Positions 44,829-52,225 of a DNA stretch of 59,207 nt are shown here, in pieces. The stretch comes from Nitrospirota bacterium (lineage in GTDB: Bacteria > Nitrospirota > Nitrospiria > JACQBW01), in the NCBI GenBank assembly GCA_016178585.1, contig JACOTA010000067.1, positions 1 through 59,207 on the forward strand, in the 5' to 3' direction. Position numbers and translations under genes: made by a program. The first letter of the stretch is position 1. Each line of letters begins with the position of its first letter. The notes under the pieces are model-generated. The model saw nothing but the letters and a program-made list of their open reading frames with translations, had not been told where the DNA came from and made no database searches.

Positions 44829-44870
44829 ATGACATTCAAAAATGTTGGAATGCGTGGAGAACATGACATT
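44829..44870. promoter_or_regulatory. Repeated ATGACATT sites, possible enhancer for the sigma-54 activator
   Basis: ATGACATT occurs at 44829-44836 and 44863-44870, 34 bases apart (about three helical turns). The first overlaps a perfect ACATT-N4-AATGT inverted repeat. The pair lies about 85-125 bases upstream of the -12 box, the usual distance for activator binding. Confidence 0.45.
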
Positions 44871-44894
44871 TTTGTTTTATTAGAAAGTGGTTTT

Positions 44895-45857
44895 TTAATC
44901 GAGGGAGAACTCTTTTCTCCAGTAATTTAAAATATCTTCCAGGGTCTGTTTGAGAGGGATCGATGGAGTCCATCCTGTGGCTCCCTTTAACCTGGAACAA
45001 TCCCCTATTTGAATCGGCGTATCGGACCTTCTTAATTTGGTCGGGTTGATCCGAATCTCGATCGGAACCTGAGACATCCCCAAGAGGGTCTCTAAAATAA
45101 AACCAACGGAAACGGCCTTTTCTGACGCGACATGGTATACCTCTCCGGCTTTTCCCTTTTCGATGAGCATCCCGTAGGCCCGTACCATATCCCGAACGTC
45201 GGTAAAATCCCTTTCGGCTTCTAAATTTCCTATTTCAATAAAAGGTTCATGAAGCCCATGTTCAATTCTTGCGATTTGCCAGGCAAAATCAGAACAGACA
45301 AACTTCGGACTCTGACGCGGCCCAATATGATTAAATGGACGCACCCGGATGATGGGAAGGTTGTAGGCATAAAAATAATGGTAGCCGATTAAGTCCGCGG
45401 CCGCTTTACTTAACCCATAGGGATGAATCGGACGAAGCGCCTGTTCTTCTTTCAACGGCATCTCCTCTTCATTGACGATTCCATAAACATCCGCAGAAAG
45501 CACCGAAAGAATCCAGGGATTCAGGCGGTTTTTAATCACCGCTTCGAAAAGATTCATCGTCCCGATGGCATTTATTTCAAACGCCATTCTGGGGTCTTGC
45601 CAGGCATCCACCACAAAAGCCATTCCCGCCAGATGATAAATTTCATCCGGCAAAACGGTTTGGATAATTTGAAAAACTTCTTTTTCGTTTTGAATCATGC
45701 AAGGGAATAGATTGACCCTTTCGCGGATTGCCGAAAGATGATTTAGATGATCCGCCTCAATATAGGTTCCTGATACCTCTCGCCCGGTTGAAAGGAGGTA
45801 TTCAGCAAGGTGGCTCCCGACGAATCCGCTCATTCCTGTAATCAAGGCTTTTTTCAT
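44895..45857 (-). CDS. NAD-dependent sugar-nucleotide reductase/epimerase (GDP-6-deoxy-mannose reductase-like)
   Basis: An extended short-chain dehydrogenase of 320 residues with TGMSGFVGSHLAEYLL (cofactor loop), a catalytic Ser/Tyr region LSVLSADVYG and HPYGLSKAAADLIG (YxxxK), and the RPFNHIGPRQSPKFVCSDFA segment. The last is typical of GDP-4-keto-6-deoxy-mannose reductase (Rmd) and GDP-mannose dehydratase relatives. It would provide a deoxysugar donor for surface polysaccharide. Two glycosyltransferase genes lie upstream on the same strand, supporting that role. It is not part of the nitrate operon, whose promoter lies beyond its 3' end. Confidence 0.83.
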   Translation of the reverse strand: MKKALITGMSGFVGSHLAEYLLSTGREVSGTYIEADHLNHLSAIRERVNLFPCMIQNEKEVFQIIQTVLPDEIYHLAGMAFVVDAWQDPRMAFEINAIGTMNLFEAVIKNRLNPWILSVLSADVYGIVNEEEMPLKEEQALRPIHPYGLSKAAADLIGYHYFYAYNLPIIRVRPFNHIGPRQSPKFVCSDFAWQIARIEHGLHEPFIEIGNLEAERDFTDVRDMVRAYGMLIEKGKAGEVYHVASEKAVSVGFILETLLGMSQVPIEIRINPTKLRRSDTPIQIGDCSRLKGATGWTPSIPLKQTLEDILNYWRKEFSLD

Positions 45858-45879
45858 TGACCAACGCTCCCCGTCGTTC

Positions 45880-45956
45880 TATTCAGGGGCCTTCGCAAAC
45901 TGAGCTCAATGCCCCCGAACCCCGTGCTACGCACCGGCTAAGCCGGCTGCTTCGCA
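45880..45956. repeat. Family B palindromic repeat, copy 6
   Basis: It runs from TATTCAGGGGCC to GCACCGGCTAAGCCGGCTGCTTCGC. It overlaps the last codons of the GT4 glycosyltransferase gene and supplies its stop codon. Confidence 0.88.
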
Positions 45957-47095
45957 ATAACCTCCTGATAAGCTTTTTCCACCTGACCCACAATCGGGGT
46001 CCATCGAAAATGTTCTTCAACCTTTTTAAAACCAGAAAGACCGTACCGCTCACCCGTTTCCCGATGATCCAAAATAAATTGGATTTTTTCCTTCAGGTCT
46101 TCAGAATCACCAGGCTGAAAGAGAAGACCATTCTTACGATCTTCAATCACGGCTCTAACACCCGGGAGGGAAGAACCAATAACCGGTTTTCCACAGGCCA
46201 TCGCTTCCAACAGCACAAGGCCAAAAGCTTCAGAACGATTGATGGAGGGGAGAATGGTCATATCAGCCAGGTTATAGTAATCGGGCAATTCCTGATCGGT
46301 CACCCCTGTAATAAATGCGACCTGATTCTGCATCTCCCTTTTTCTAACCTGATCCCGATAAACGGGGATCAGGTCGCCATTTCCGACGATCAGAAGCTTA
46401 ATCCCCGGGCGTTTTAATTTCGCAACGGCTTCGATGAGGAGGTTCACCCCTTTAAAATAATGAGCCCGGTCCAATCCTCCCACGAATAAAATCACCGAAT
46501 CGCTGGAGGAAAGGTTTAAACGGCCTGCTAACTTTTCATTTCTCTCTTTAGGCTGGAATAAATTAGAAACGCCGTAGGGAATAACCTTTACAGGTTTTCG
46601 AGTCATGTAACGGGAGATCGCACTGCTGTCCGAATAATCCTGGGTGGCGGACAAAATAGCGGAAGATTGGTTAATTAATACAGGTAAAACTGTCTTTGCG
46701 TACCCTTTAAAAAATAACTTAATGACCCCGTCTCCGATAACATCCATGTGATAACTTAAAATGATTCTGGGAGGTTTGACGAAAATCCACGGAAGAAAAA
46801 GAGTCCATTCAGCTCCTCCGAAAAATGGATAATGAAGATGAACAATGTCAAAAGAGGAAAGTTTCCAGAGAAGTTGGGGTACCAGCGCGGCATTCCCATA
46901 TTTTAGCCAGGGTCCCAGCCGATGGACCTTAAACCTGTTTTCCCGATCCAGCGCCCTGGCTCCCTCATCATAATTAGGTGTAAACACCTCAATCTCATGG
47001 CCCAGAAGAGCCAGTTCTCTGGCATAATGGTACGCGATGTTTCCAATTCCCCCGTGGTACGGAGGAAAGGTCGAAACCAGATGTGCAATTTTCAT
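45938..47095 (-). CDS. Glycosyltransferase family 4
   Basis: A GT-B fold retaining glycosyltransferase of 385 residues. The N-terminal domain opens KIAHLVSTFPPYHGGIGNIAYHYARELALLGHEIEVFTP. The C-terminal domain has LFVGGLDRAHYFKGVNLLIEAVA and the donor-binding motif PSINRSEAFGLVLLEAMACGKPVIGSSLPG, with the EX7E glutamates. It probably adds a sugar to a lipid-linked or surface polysaccharide precursor in the cytoplasm. The last few residues (AKQPA) and the stop lie in a family B repeat, so the original C-terminus may have differed slightly. Confidence 0.9.
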   Translation of the reverse strand: MKIAHLVSTFPPYHGGIGNIAYHYARELALLGHEIEVFTPNYDEGARALDRENRFKVHRLGPWLKYGNAALVPQLLWKLSSFDIVHLHYPFFGGAEWTLFLPWIFVKPPRIILSYHMDVIGDGVIKLFFKGYAKTVLPVLINQSSAILSATQDYSDSSAISRYMTRKPVKVIPYGVSNLFQPKERNEKLAGRLNLSSSDSVILFVGGLDRAHYFKGVNLLIEAVAKLKRPGIKLLIVGNGDLIPVYRDQVRKREMQNQVAFITGVTDQELPDYYNLADMTILPSINRSEAFGLVLLEAMACGKPVIGSSLPGVRAVIEDRKNGLLFQPGDSEDLKEKIQFILDHRETGERYGLSGFKKVEEHFRWTPIVGQVEKAYQEVIAKQPA

Positions 47096-47101
47096 CGATA
47101 T

Positions 47102-47191
47102 ATATTCAGGGGCCCGTGCGGTTTCACTTCGTGAAAACCTCCGATGCCCCCGAACCCCGCGCTCCGCACTGGCTAAGCCAGTTGCTTCGCT
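47102..47191. repeat. Family B palindromic repeat, copy 7, between two glycosyltransferase genes
   Basis: It runs TATTCAGGGGCCCGTGCGG, TTTCACTTCGTGAAA, GATGCCCCCGAACCCCG, CACTGGCTAAGCCAGTTGC. Compared with copy 1, the CCGGCTTAGCCGG hairpin is ACTGGCTAAGCCAGT here, so both sides of that stem changed together. Confidence 0.9.
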
Positions 47192-47193
47192 TA

Positions 47194-48231
47194 TTAATCA
47201 CGTGTTTTTCCAAAGGCGATGACTCTGGCTGACACGCGATATTTTTCCAATAAAACACCGATTTCTTTTGATGAGACTTTCTTCTTTTTGAAAAGGTCTT
47301 TTCTATCCTTTAACATCCCGGGAACACCCAGAACCATATAAAACCAGGCCTTTAAAAGAATAACGAGGCCCGAAAAAAATGAGTTTTGCCGGAGATATTC
47401 TCCGGCGAGGCCCTGCCCGGTTACGGCCCCGCAGGTTTGGCATGATAAACGTTTTAACGTAAACCAGGGGCTCTTCATCAGGTCAATAAACGGAAAATTC
47501 TTGACCACAACCCAGCCCCTGTTCCGTTCGACCAGGAAAGCCTTCATTTTCGAGGCGCGAGAGGTTGAACCCGAAAAATGATGATAGACAACCGCCCGGG
47601 GGGAATACACGGCTCTCCAGCCAAAAAGCCGTCCGCGAAGCCCCAAATCGGTATCTTCACAATAAGCAAAAAAACGTTGATCAAAAAGCCCGATTTCGTC
47701 GAGCATCTCTTTTTTATAAAGAGCCGCGCAACCGCTTGGGAAAATGACCTCTTCTTCTTTGTTGAATTGACCGTCATCTTTCTCAAGTCGTCCACGGCCC
47801 CAGCTTAAGCCATCGGGGTAAATCAAGTGGCCGGTATTGTCGATCAAATTATTTCCTCCGGCCAAATAGATTTTGGAGGCGCACATTCCAATCCTGGAAT
47901 CTTTCAATGCCGTTTTGACGAGTGAAAATATCCAATCCTGATCGGCCCAGGCGTCATTGTTAAGCAAGGCAATATACGCTCCCTTTGAAGCTTTAATTCC
48001 CTGATTATTCCCTCCGGCAAATCCTTCATTCTGCTCATTTAAAATAATTACAGCCTTCTTTCCATAAAGCGCATTAATTTTTTCTCGTGAGCCGTCTTCG
48101 GAATGATTATCAACCACGACAATTTCACATTTTGGATAGGATTGGGCTAAAAGGGATTCAATGCATTTTTCAATCGTGTCTAATCCATTCCAATTCACGA
48201 CGATGATTGAGACTAAAGGAAATTGGCCCAT
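47194..48231 (-). CDS. Glycosyltransferase family 2
   Basis: A GT-A fold inverting glycosyltransferase of 345 residues, rhamnosyltransferase-like. The nucleotide-sugar domain begins SIIVVNWNGLDTIEKCIESLLAQSYPKCEIVVVDNHSEDGS. LLNNDAWADQDW contains the metal-binding DxD-type position, and FFAYCEDTDLGLRGRLFGW is the ED-type catalytic region. The C-terminal third has a hydrophobic stretch (FSGLVILLKAWFYMVLGVPG), suggesting membrane association. It likely works with the GT4 enzyme and sugar reductase downstream. Confidence 0.9.
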   Translation of the reverse strand: MGQFPLVSIIVVNWNGLDTIEKCIESLLAQSYPKCEIVVVDNHSEDGSREKINALYGKKAVIILNEQNEGFAGGNNQGIKASKGAYIALLNNDAWADQDWIFSLVKTALKDSRIGMCASKIYLAGGNNLIDNTGHLIYPDGLSWGRGRLEKDDGQFNKEEEVIFPSGCAALYKKEMLDEIGLFDQRFFAYCEDTDLGLRGRLFGWRAVYSPRAVVYHHFSGSTSRASKMKAFLVERNRGWVVVKNFPFIDLMKSPWFTLKRLSCQTCGAVTGQGLAGEYLRQNSFFSGLVILLKAWFYMVLGVPGMLKDRKDLFKKKKVSSKEIGVLLEKYRVSARVIAFGKTRD

Positions 48232-48278
48232 GGTATCACTATATGAAAATCGAGCGCTCCTTGCAATTGAAGAGTGTA

Positions 48279-48411
48279 AAACAGAGATAGAAAGTTGTCA
48301 TTGCGAGCGAAGCGAAGCAATCTTGCCATCTTGAACAAAGATCGCCACGCACCCTACGGGTGCTCGCGATGACAGGCAAAACAAGGAATTGCCAATCCTA
48401 TTTCTGTTCCT
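48279..48411. repeat. Family A palindromic repeat, copy 5
   Basis: It shares GTCATTGCGAGCGAAGCGAAG and GCTCGCGATGACAGGCAAAA with copy 2 at 7248-7384. It lies between the atpF terminator and the GT2 gene. Confidence 0.87.
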
Positions 48412-48424
48412 GGGTGAAGAGTAT

Positions 48425-48455
48425 AAAAAAATGCCATGAAATCACTCCCATGGCA
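48425..48455 (-). terminator. Rho-independent terminator after atpF
   Basis: On the minus strand TGCCATG and CATGGCA form a seven-base stem with a ten-base loop, followed directly by seven T. It ends the F0 operon about 40 bases after the atpF stop. Confidence 0.85.
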
Positions 48456-48494
48456 CTTAAAATAAAATAGTTTTTAAATTGAAAAGCGTCTTTA

Positions 48495-49007
48495 TCAATC
48501 AGGGCTTTTATAGCTTTGAGCGGCTAATTCGATCGATTCCTCAATTAACCGCTGATGGTCGGTTTTATTTAAGGTCCTCTGGAGCAATTTTTCGGTAGCG
48601 GAAACAACCAAATCGCCCGTAAATTGGCGAACTTCTTTCATCAGTTTTATTTTCTCACGCTCAATTTCCTGGCGCGTAGAAGCAATCATTCTCTCCGATT
48701 CCTGGCGGGTTTTTTTTTCACTTTCTTCCAGGATCTGCTGGCTCCGGGCCTTGGCTTTTTCGAGAATCGCTTCCGTTTCCTGCCTGGCGTTTTTTATCCT
48801 GGTTTCATATTCGCTCATTAGAGCCCTGGCTTCTTGTTGTAGACGCTCCGCATGCTCAAGGCTTTCTTTAATCTTTTTCTCCCTGGCATCGAGAACTTCT
48901 AAAAGAGGCGGAAAAGCGTACTTATAGAGAATAAAGAGCAATAGGCCAAATGAGACAATCGACCAGAAAAGAAGCGGTGTTAAAAATTGGGTGTCAAACT
49001 GAGGCAT
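48495..49007 (-). CDS. atpF: ATP synthase F0 subunit b
   Basis: Subunit b is the peripheral stalk linking F0 to F1. The 170-residue protein has one N-terminal membrane helix (TPLLFWSIVSFGLLLFILYKYAF). A long charged coiled coil follows (EVLDAREKKIKESLEHAERLQQEARALMSEYETRI onward), as usual. The start at 49007 is preceded by AAGGAAA. A longer frame to 49085 would translate part of a family B repeat and is rejected. The gene is followed by a terminator, so no atpH or F1 gene is attached. Confidence 0.93.
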   Translation of the reverse strand: MPQFDTQFLTPLLFWSIVSFGLLLFILYKYAFPPLLEVLDAREKKIKESLEHAERLQQEARALMSEYETRIKNARQETEAILEKAKARSQQILEESEKKTRQESERMIASTRQEIEREKIKLMKEVRQFTGDLVVSATEKLLQRTLNKTDHQRLIEESIELAAQSYKSPD

Positions 49008-49022
49008 ACATTTCCTTCCATT

Positions 49023-49102
49023 TATATTCAGGGACCTTCGCAAAATACGCTCAATGCCCCCGAACCCCGCGCTACGCACCGGCAAAGCCGGTTGCTCCGC
49101 TT
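49023..49102. repeat. Family B palindromic repeat, copy 8, between atpE and atpF
   Basis: It runs TATTCAGGGACC, TCAATGCCCCCGAACCCCG and GCACCGGCAAAGCCGGTTGCTCCGC. It occupies nearly the whole gap between the two genes. Confidence 0.88.
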
Positions 49103-49111
49103 TTTTAATTC

Positions 49112-49342
49112 CTACTTTCTTAAGCCCATGATGATAAACGCGATGACCAGGCCATAAAGTGCGATTGCTTCAACGAGGGCAAAACCAATCCACATATATT
49201 TTCCGATTTTGGCTTCGGCCTGGGGTTGTCTTGCCACCGATTCAATCATTTTTCCGAAAATATAGCCAATTCCAATACCGGAACCTGCAAACCCTGCTGC
49301 GGCAATACCCATACCAATTAAAGCGGCTGACGATGAATCCAT
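49112..49342 (-). CDS. atpE: ATP synthase F0 subunit c
   Basis: The 76-residue proteolipid forms the rotor ring. Two membrane helices flank the polar loop SVARQPQAEAKIGK. The ion-carrying glutamate is in FALVEAIALYGLV; the absence of the Na+-type Gln/Ser-Thr ligands suggests proton use. A gap of 163 bases separates it from atpB and contains a family D repeat, which is unusual within an F0 cluster. Confidence 0.95.
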   Translation of the reverse strand: MDSSSAALIGMGIAAAGFAGSGIGIGYIFGKMIESVARQPQAEAKIGKYMWIGFALVEAIALYGLVIAFIIMGLRK

Positions 49343-49394
49343 ACTTTTCTCTCCTTCTTAAAATTAAACGTTAAAATACATTTCATAGACAAAA

Positions 49395-49502
49395 CTGCTC
49401 AAAAAGGCTCAGTTGCCCCCTCCGGGGACTTCCCACATTAAATCTTTTGAAGTGGGTCGAAAACCGCAGGGACGAGAACGCCGCAAATGACCTTTTTCAG
49501 GG
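49395..49502. repeat. Family D repeat, copy 2, between atpB and atpE
   Basis: On the minus strand it starts CTGAAAAAGGTCATTTGC, then GCGTTCTCG, and ends CTGAGCCTTTTTGAG. These ends match the copy at 55452-55578, but the centre differs. Confidence 0.65.
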
Positions 49503-49505
49503 ATT

Positions 49506-50237
49506 TTAATGGTGCATCTTAATGGCGTCACCTAGATAAACCGTTGTCAAAATCACAAAGATATAGGCCTGAATAAAGGCGATACCCACTTCCAGCAGGT
49601 TAATTCCGATGGAAAAAGCAAACGGAAGCCATCCAATTAGAAAACCTAAAGAAATCGCCATGCCCAGTAAAACACCCAAAACGGTATGCCCGGCAGTCAT
49701 ATTGGCAAATAAACGAACAGCAAGTGAAATGGGACGGGCCAGCTGGCTGACAATTTCAATCGGAATCATCAGAGGCAACAACCATCCAGGTGTCCCGGGC
49801 GGCACTAAAATCTTTAAAAAACCCAGCCCGTGATAAATAAAACCCGTCATCAGGCTGAGCAAGTAAACCGTCACGGCAAAGGCGGCCGTCACGATCAATT
49901 GACTGGTAACCGTATAAAGACCCGGGATTAAACCGAGTAAATTTGAAAACAGAATAAAAAAGAAAAGGGTCGCTATAAAAGGAATAAAGATTAGACCTTT
50001 TTCACCCATATTTTCCAGGACCATATTTTTAAGAAAATCCATTGCCATTTCAGCGAGGCTTTGCATCCTGGAAGGCACTAAACGCACCTTTCTCCCTGCC
50101 ACGAGAAAAAACAGAATAACCGCCGCGCAAACCATCCACATCATGATGACCGCTTTGTTAATCGAGACGTCTATTCCAAACAGATGGAGATTGAGAAGAT
50201 TGTAGAGTTGAAAATGTTCTAACGGGTTGTGCTCCAA
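49506..50237 (-). CDS. atpB: ATP synthase F0 subunit a
   Basis: The proton channel subunit, 243 residues with five or six membrane helices. The essential arginine is in PISLAVRLFANMTAGH, and the last helix carries GIAFIQAYIFVILTTVYLGDAI. Start and length are normal for the family. It follows atpZ by nine bases. Confidence 0.95.
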   Translation of the reverse strand: MEHNPLEHFQLYNLLNLHLFGIDVSINKAVIMMWMVCAAVILFFLVAGRKVRLVPSRMQSLAEMAMDFLKNMVLENMGEKGLIFIPFIATLFFFILFSNLLGLIPGLYTVTSQLIVTAAFAVTVYLLSLMTGFIYHGLGFLKILVPPGTPGWLLPLMIPIEIVSQLARPISLAVRLFANMTAGHTVLGVLLGMAISLGFLIGWLPFAFSIGINLLEVGIAFIQAYIFVILTTVYLGDAIKMHH

Positions 50238-50246
50238 AGTAATTTC

Positions 50247-50480
50247 CTATTTTTTATCGTTCTGGGACTGAACAAACCGAAAAATATTCAAAAAACCGGC
50301 GGCCGATCCGACCAAAACCCCTAAAATCAATAACCAGGGAGAGGAATTAAAATACTGGTCCGCAAAATATCCGATTCCCGTTCCGATTAAAGTCGCCACC
50401 ACCAGGTCGACACCGATACGGGTTGCATAGGAAAGACCTTGATAGAAGGCGTCATCGTCTTCTTTGTCTTCTTTCCCCAT
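50247..50480 (-). CDS. atpZ: AtpZ/AtpI-family protein
   Basis: A 77-residue protein with two membrane helices (VDLVVATLIGTGIGYFADQYF and WLLILGVLVGSAAGFLNIF) joined by a short loop with FNSSP. This is the pattern of AtpZ/AtpI, which helps assemble the c-ring or brings Mg2+ for it. An acidic head (MGKEDKEDDDAF) precedes the first helix. It is the first gene of the F0 operon. Confidence 0.85.
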   Translation of the reverse strand: MGKEDKEDDDAFYQGLSYATRIGVDLVVATLIGTGIGYFADQYFNSSPWLLILGVLVGSAAGFLNIFRFVQSQNDKK

Positions 50481-50576
50481 CGTTGAAACCTATACGTTTT
50501 TTTTGGCAAATGAAAATCAGGTAAGTTAACCAAAAAAGCGGGTCGAAGTCAAGAAAAAGTGTATGTGAAAATCTGA

Positions 50577-52079
50577 TTAGAAGAGCATGGAGAGAGAGAA
50601 ATCGACTTTACTTTCGACAGGAACACTCTGAGTATCAATTTGGGTGGTATTTTTGGCCATAGCCGCTCCAATATCCAGTTGTAACAGCCAGAGGTTGATC
50701 CCTAACCCTGCCGTATAAACCAGCCCGATATCACTTTGCGCCAGATTGGTATAGGCCCCTCCCCGAAGAAGCAAGAATTTAAACAGGCTGAGCTCCAAAC
50801 CCCCGCCAACATTCTGGGATTTGTAATTTCCAGTGATATTGGTATTGTTTCGTGTCAGGTCGATATCCGCGGCAAGCCTTAAGAAACTTAAGGGCTTGTA
50901 AAGAAGCCCGGCTCTGACCTGCATCTGTTCGGCAATGGAATCTGTCCCATCCTCGGGAAGCGGTTTTAAGGCAAAGGAAGGGGAGTTAATATTTCTCGCC
51001 GTAAGTCCCGCTCTCAGCTTATCTCCAAAACGATAAAGCAGGCCTAAATCAATACCGACTGTACTGCTTTCAACATAATCGTTACCGTTTAGGGCATCTC
51101 CTAATTTGTTGTTAAACACCCGGGGAGCCGCATGGTAGGCTCTCCCTCTCATATATTTTAAATTCCCCCCGACGGCAAAATCCTCGGTAATGGCACGACC
51201 GTAGGTAAAAGGAACTTCCGCCACTGCCAGGCCTTTGATAAGGAGCCTCGAGGTGTTATTTGAAAAAGTGCCGCCGCTATTGGCCGTGGCAGTCGCTACA
51301 GAGGCAGTCGTTTCGATTTGGGTGATAGTCTCAGACGTTGCCGTGACACCCGCCTGGGTTAACCCGTAATCCATCGCGTAGATAAAGTTATTCGTCTGAG
51401 TCGCGTTCCATCCTAAACTGGTTAAGGATGCGTTGAGTTCGGTTCTCTGCGCGCCCGACAAAGTCCCCGACGGAGTGTTGCAAGGAGCCGGACATCCATA
51501 ATTCGTTGGATTAGTAAAATCATCAATCGTAAACGTTGATCCTGTTGAAGAAGGAGATATGTTGATTAAGTCAATTTGGGGGACTGCCGATAGATCGCTA
51601 AAAACATTCAGGCCGATCCCAAAATGCCCGACCTCGCCCCCAATACCTGCATGGGCCAATACTTCGGCTGAACGGTTTGGGTTGTCATTAAATACTTTTA
51701 GTTCATTGATTAATCCGATAAAGTCCTTCACCTGGGCAGGAGTTAACGGCGGCGAGGAAAGGACCTTGAAATCATACTTTGATATCTTATTAATCTCTTC
51801 TCCCAATCCTTCATGAACTTCTGTTCCCACACCTGCGTCGGGAATTAAAAGACTCCATTTCCGTTTTCCATAATCCCCCCCTGAAGCGTTTTTAAAAAAA
51901 CCATACGCCGCCGGGTTCCAATAGTTGGCTGTGGCATCATCGGCTACCGCCACACTGGCTCCCCCCATTCCCAATGCCCGGGGACCTAAAATTTCCCATT
52001 CCCGGGCCTCCACCTCCGCTCCTTGTCCGCAAAATAACAGGATGTAAAAGATCATGAATAAGTTCGCTCGGATTCGCAT
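50577..52079 (-). CDS. Outer-membrane beta-barrel protein (PorV/TraF-like)
   Basis: A 500-residue secreted protein with a signal peptide (MIFYILLFCGQGAEVEA). It contains the PorV/FadL-like start LGPRALGMGGASVAVADDATANYWNPAA, which marks the family annotated as TraF-like or PorV-like beta-barrels. The C-terminal part alternates hydrophobic residues and ends VDFSLSMLF with a terminal phenylalanine, as required for outer-membrane insertion. The middle third (about 190-260) is Ser/Thr/Asn-rich. Function is unknown; transport of a hydrophobic compound is possible. No conjugation genes are nearby. Confidence 0.7.
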   Translation of the reverse strand: MRIRANLFMIFYILLFCGQGAEVEAREWEILGPRALGMGGASVAVADDATANYWNPAAYGFFKNASGGDYGKRKWSLLIPDAGVGTEVHEGLGEEINKISKYDFKVLSSPPLTPAQVKDFIGLINELKVFNDNPNRSAEVLAHAGIGGEVGHFGIGLNVFSDLSAVPQIDLINISPSSTGSTFTIDDFTNPTNYGCPAPCNTPSGTLSGAQRTELNASLTSLGWNATQTNNFIYAMDYGLTQAGVTATSETITQIETTASVATATANSGGTFSNNTSRLLIKGLAVAEVPFTYGRAITEDFAVGGNLKYMRGRAYHAAPRVFNNKLGDALNGNDYVESSTVGIDLGLLYRFGDKLRAGLTARNINSPSFALKPLPEDGTDSIAEQMQVRAGLLYKPLSFLRLAADIDLTRNNTNITGNYKSQNVGGGLELSLFKFLLLRGGAYTNLAQSDIGLVYTAGLGINLWLLQLDIGAAMAKNTTQIDTQSVPVESKVDFSLSMLF

Positions 52080-52225
52080 ACCCTGGGCCTCCTGAATTCA
52101 AACGGTTATTGTTTTAGCGGGCATCTCTTTTAAAAGGACCGCCAGCACCTCTAAACCTCGTGATCATATTAGAAAAACTTTTCCCGATCAAGAACTGATT
52201 TTTGAACTGATTTTTGATGATTTAA

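Noticed and set aside
48495-49085. Longer atpF frame starting at 49085
   Set aside because: The extra 26 residues (GFGGIERILRRS type) translate a family B repeat, and the ATG at 49007 has a proper AAGGAAA site and begins the usual subunit b sequence.
50577-52079. Evidence of a conjugation locus from the TraF-like protein
   Set aside because: The fold is shared by many PorV/FadL-type barrels and no other transfer gene is nearby.
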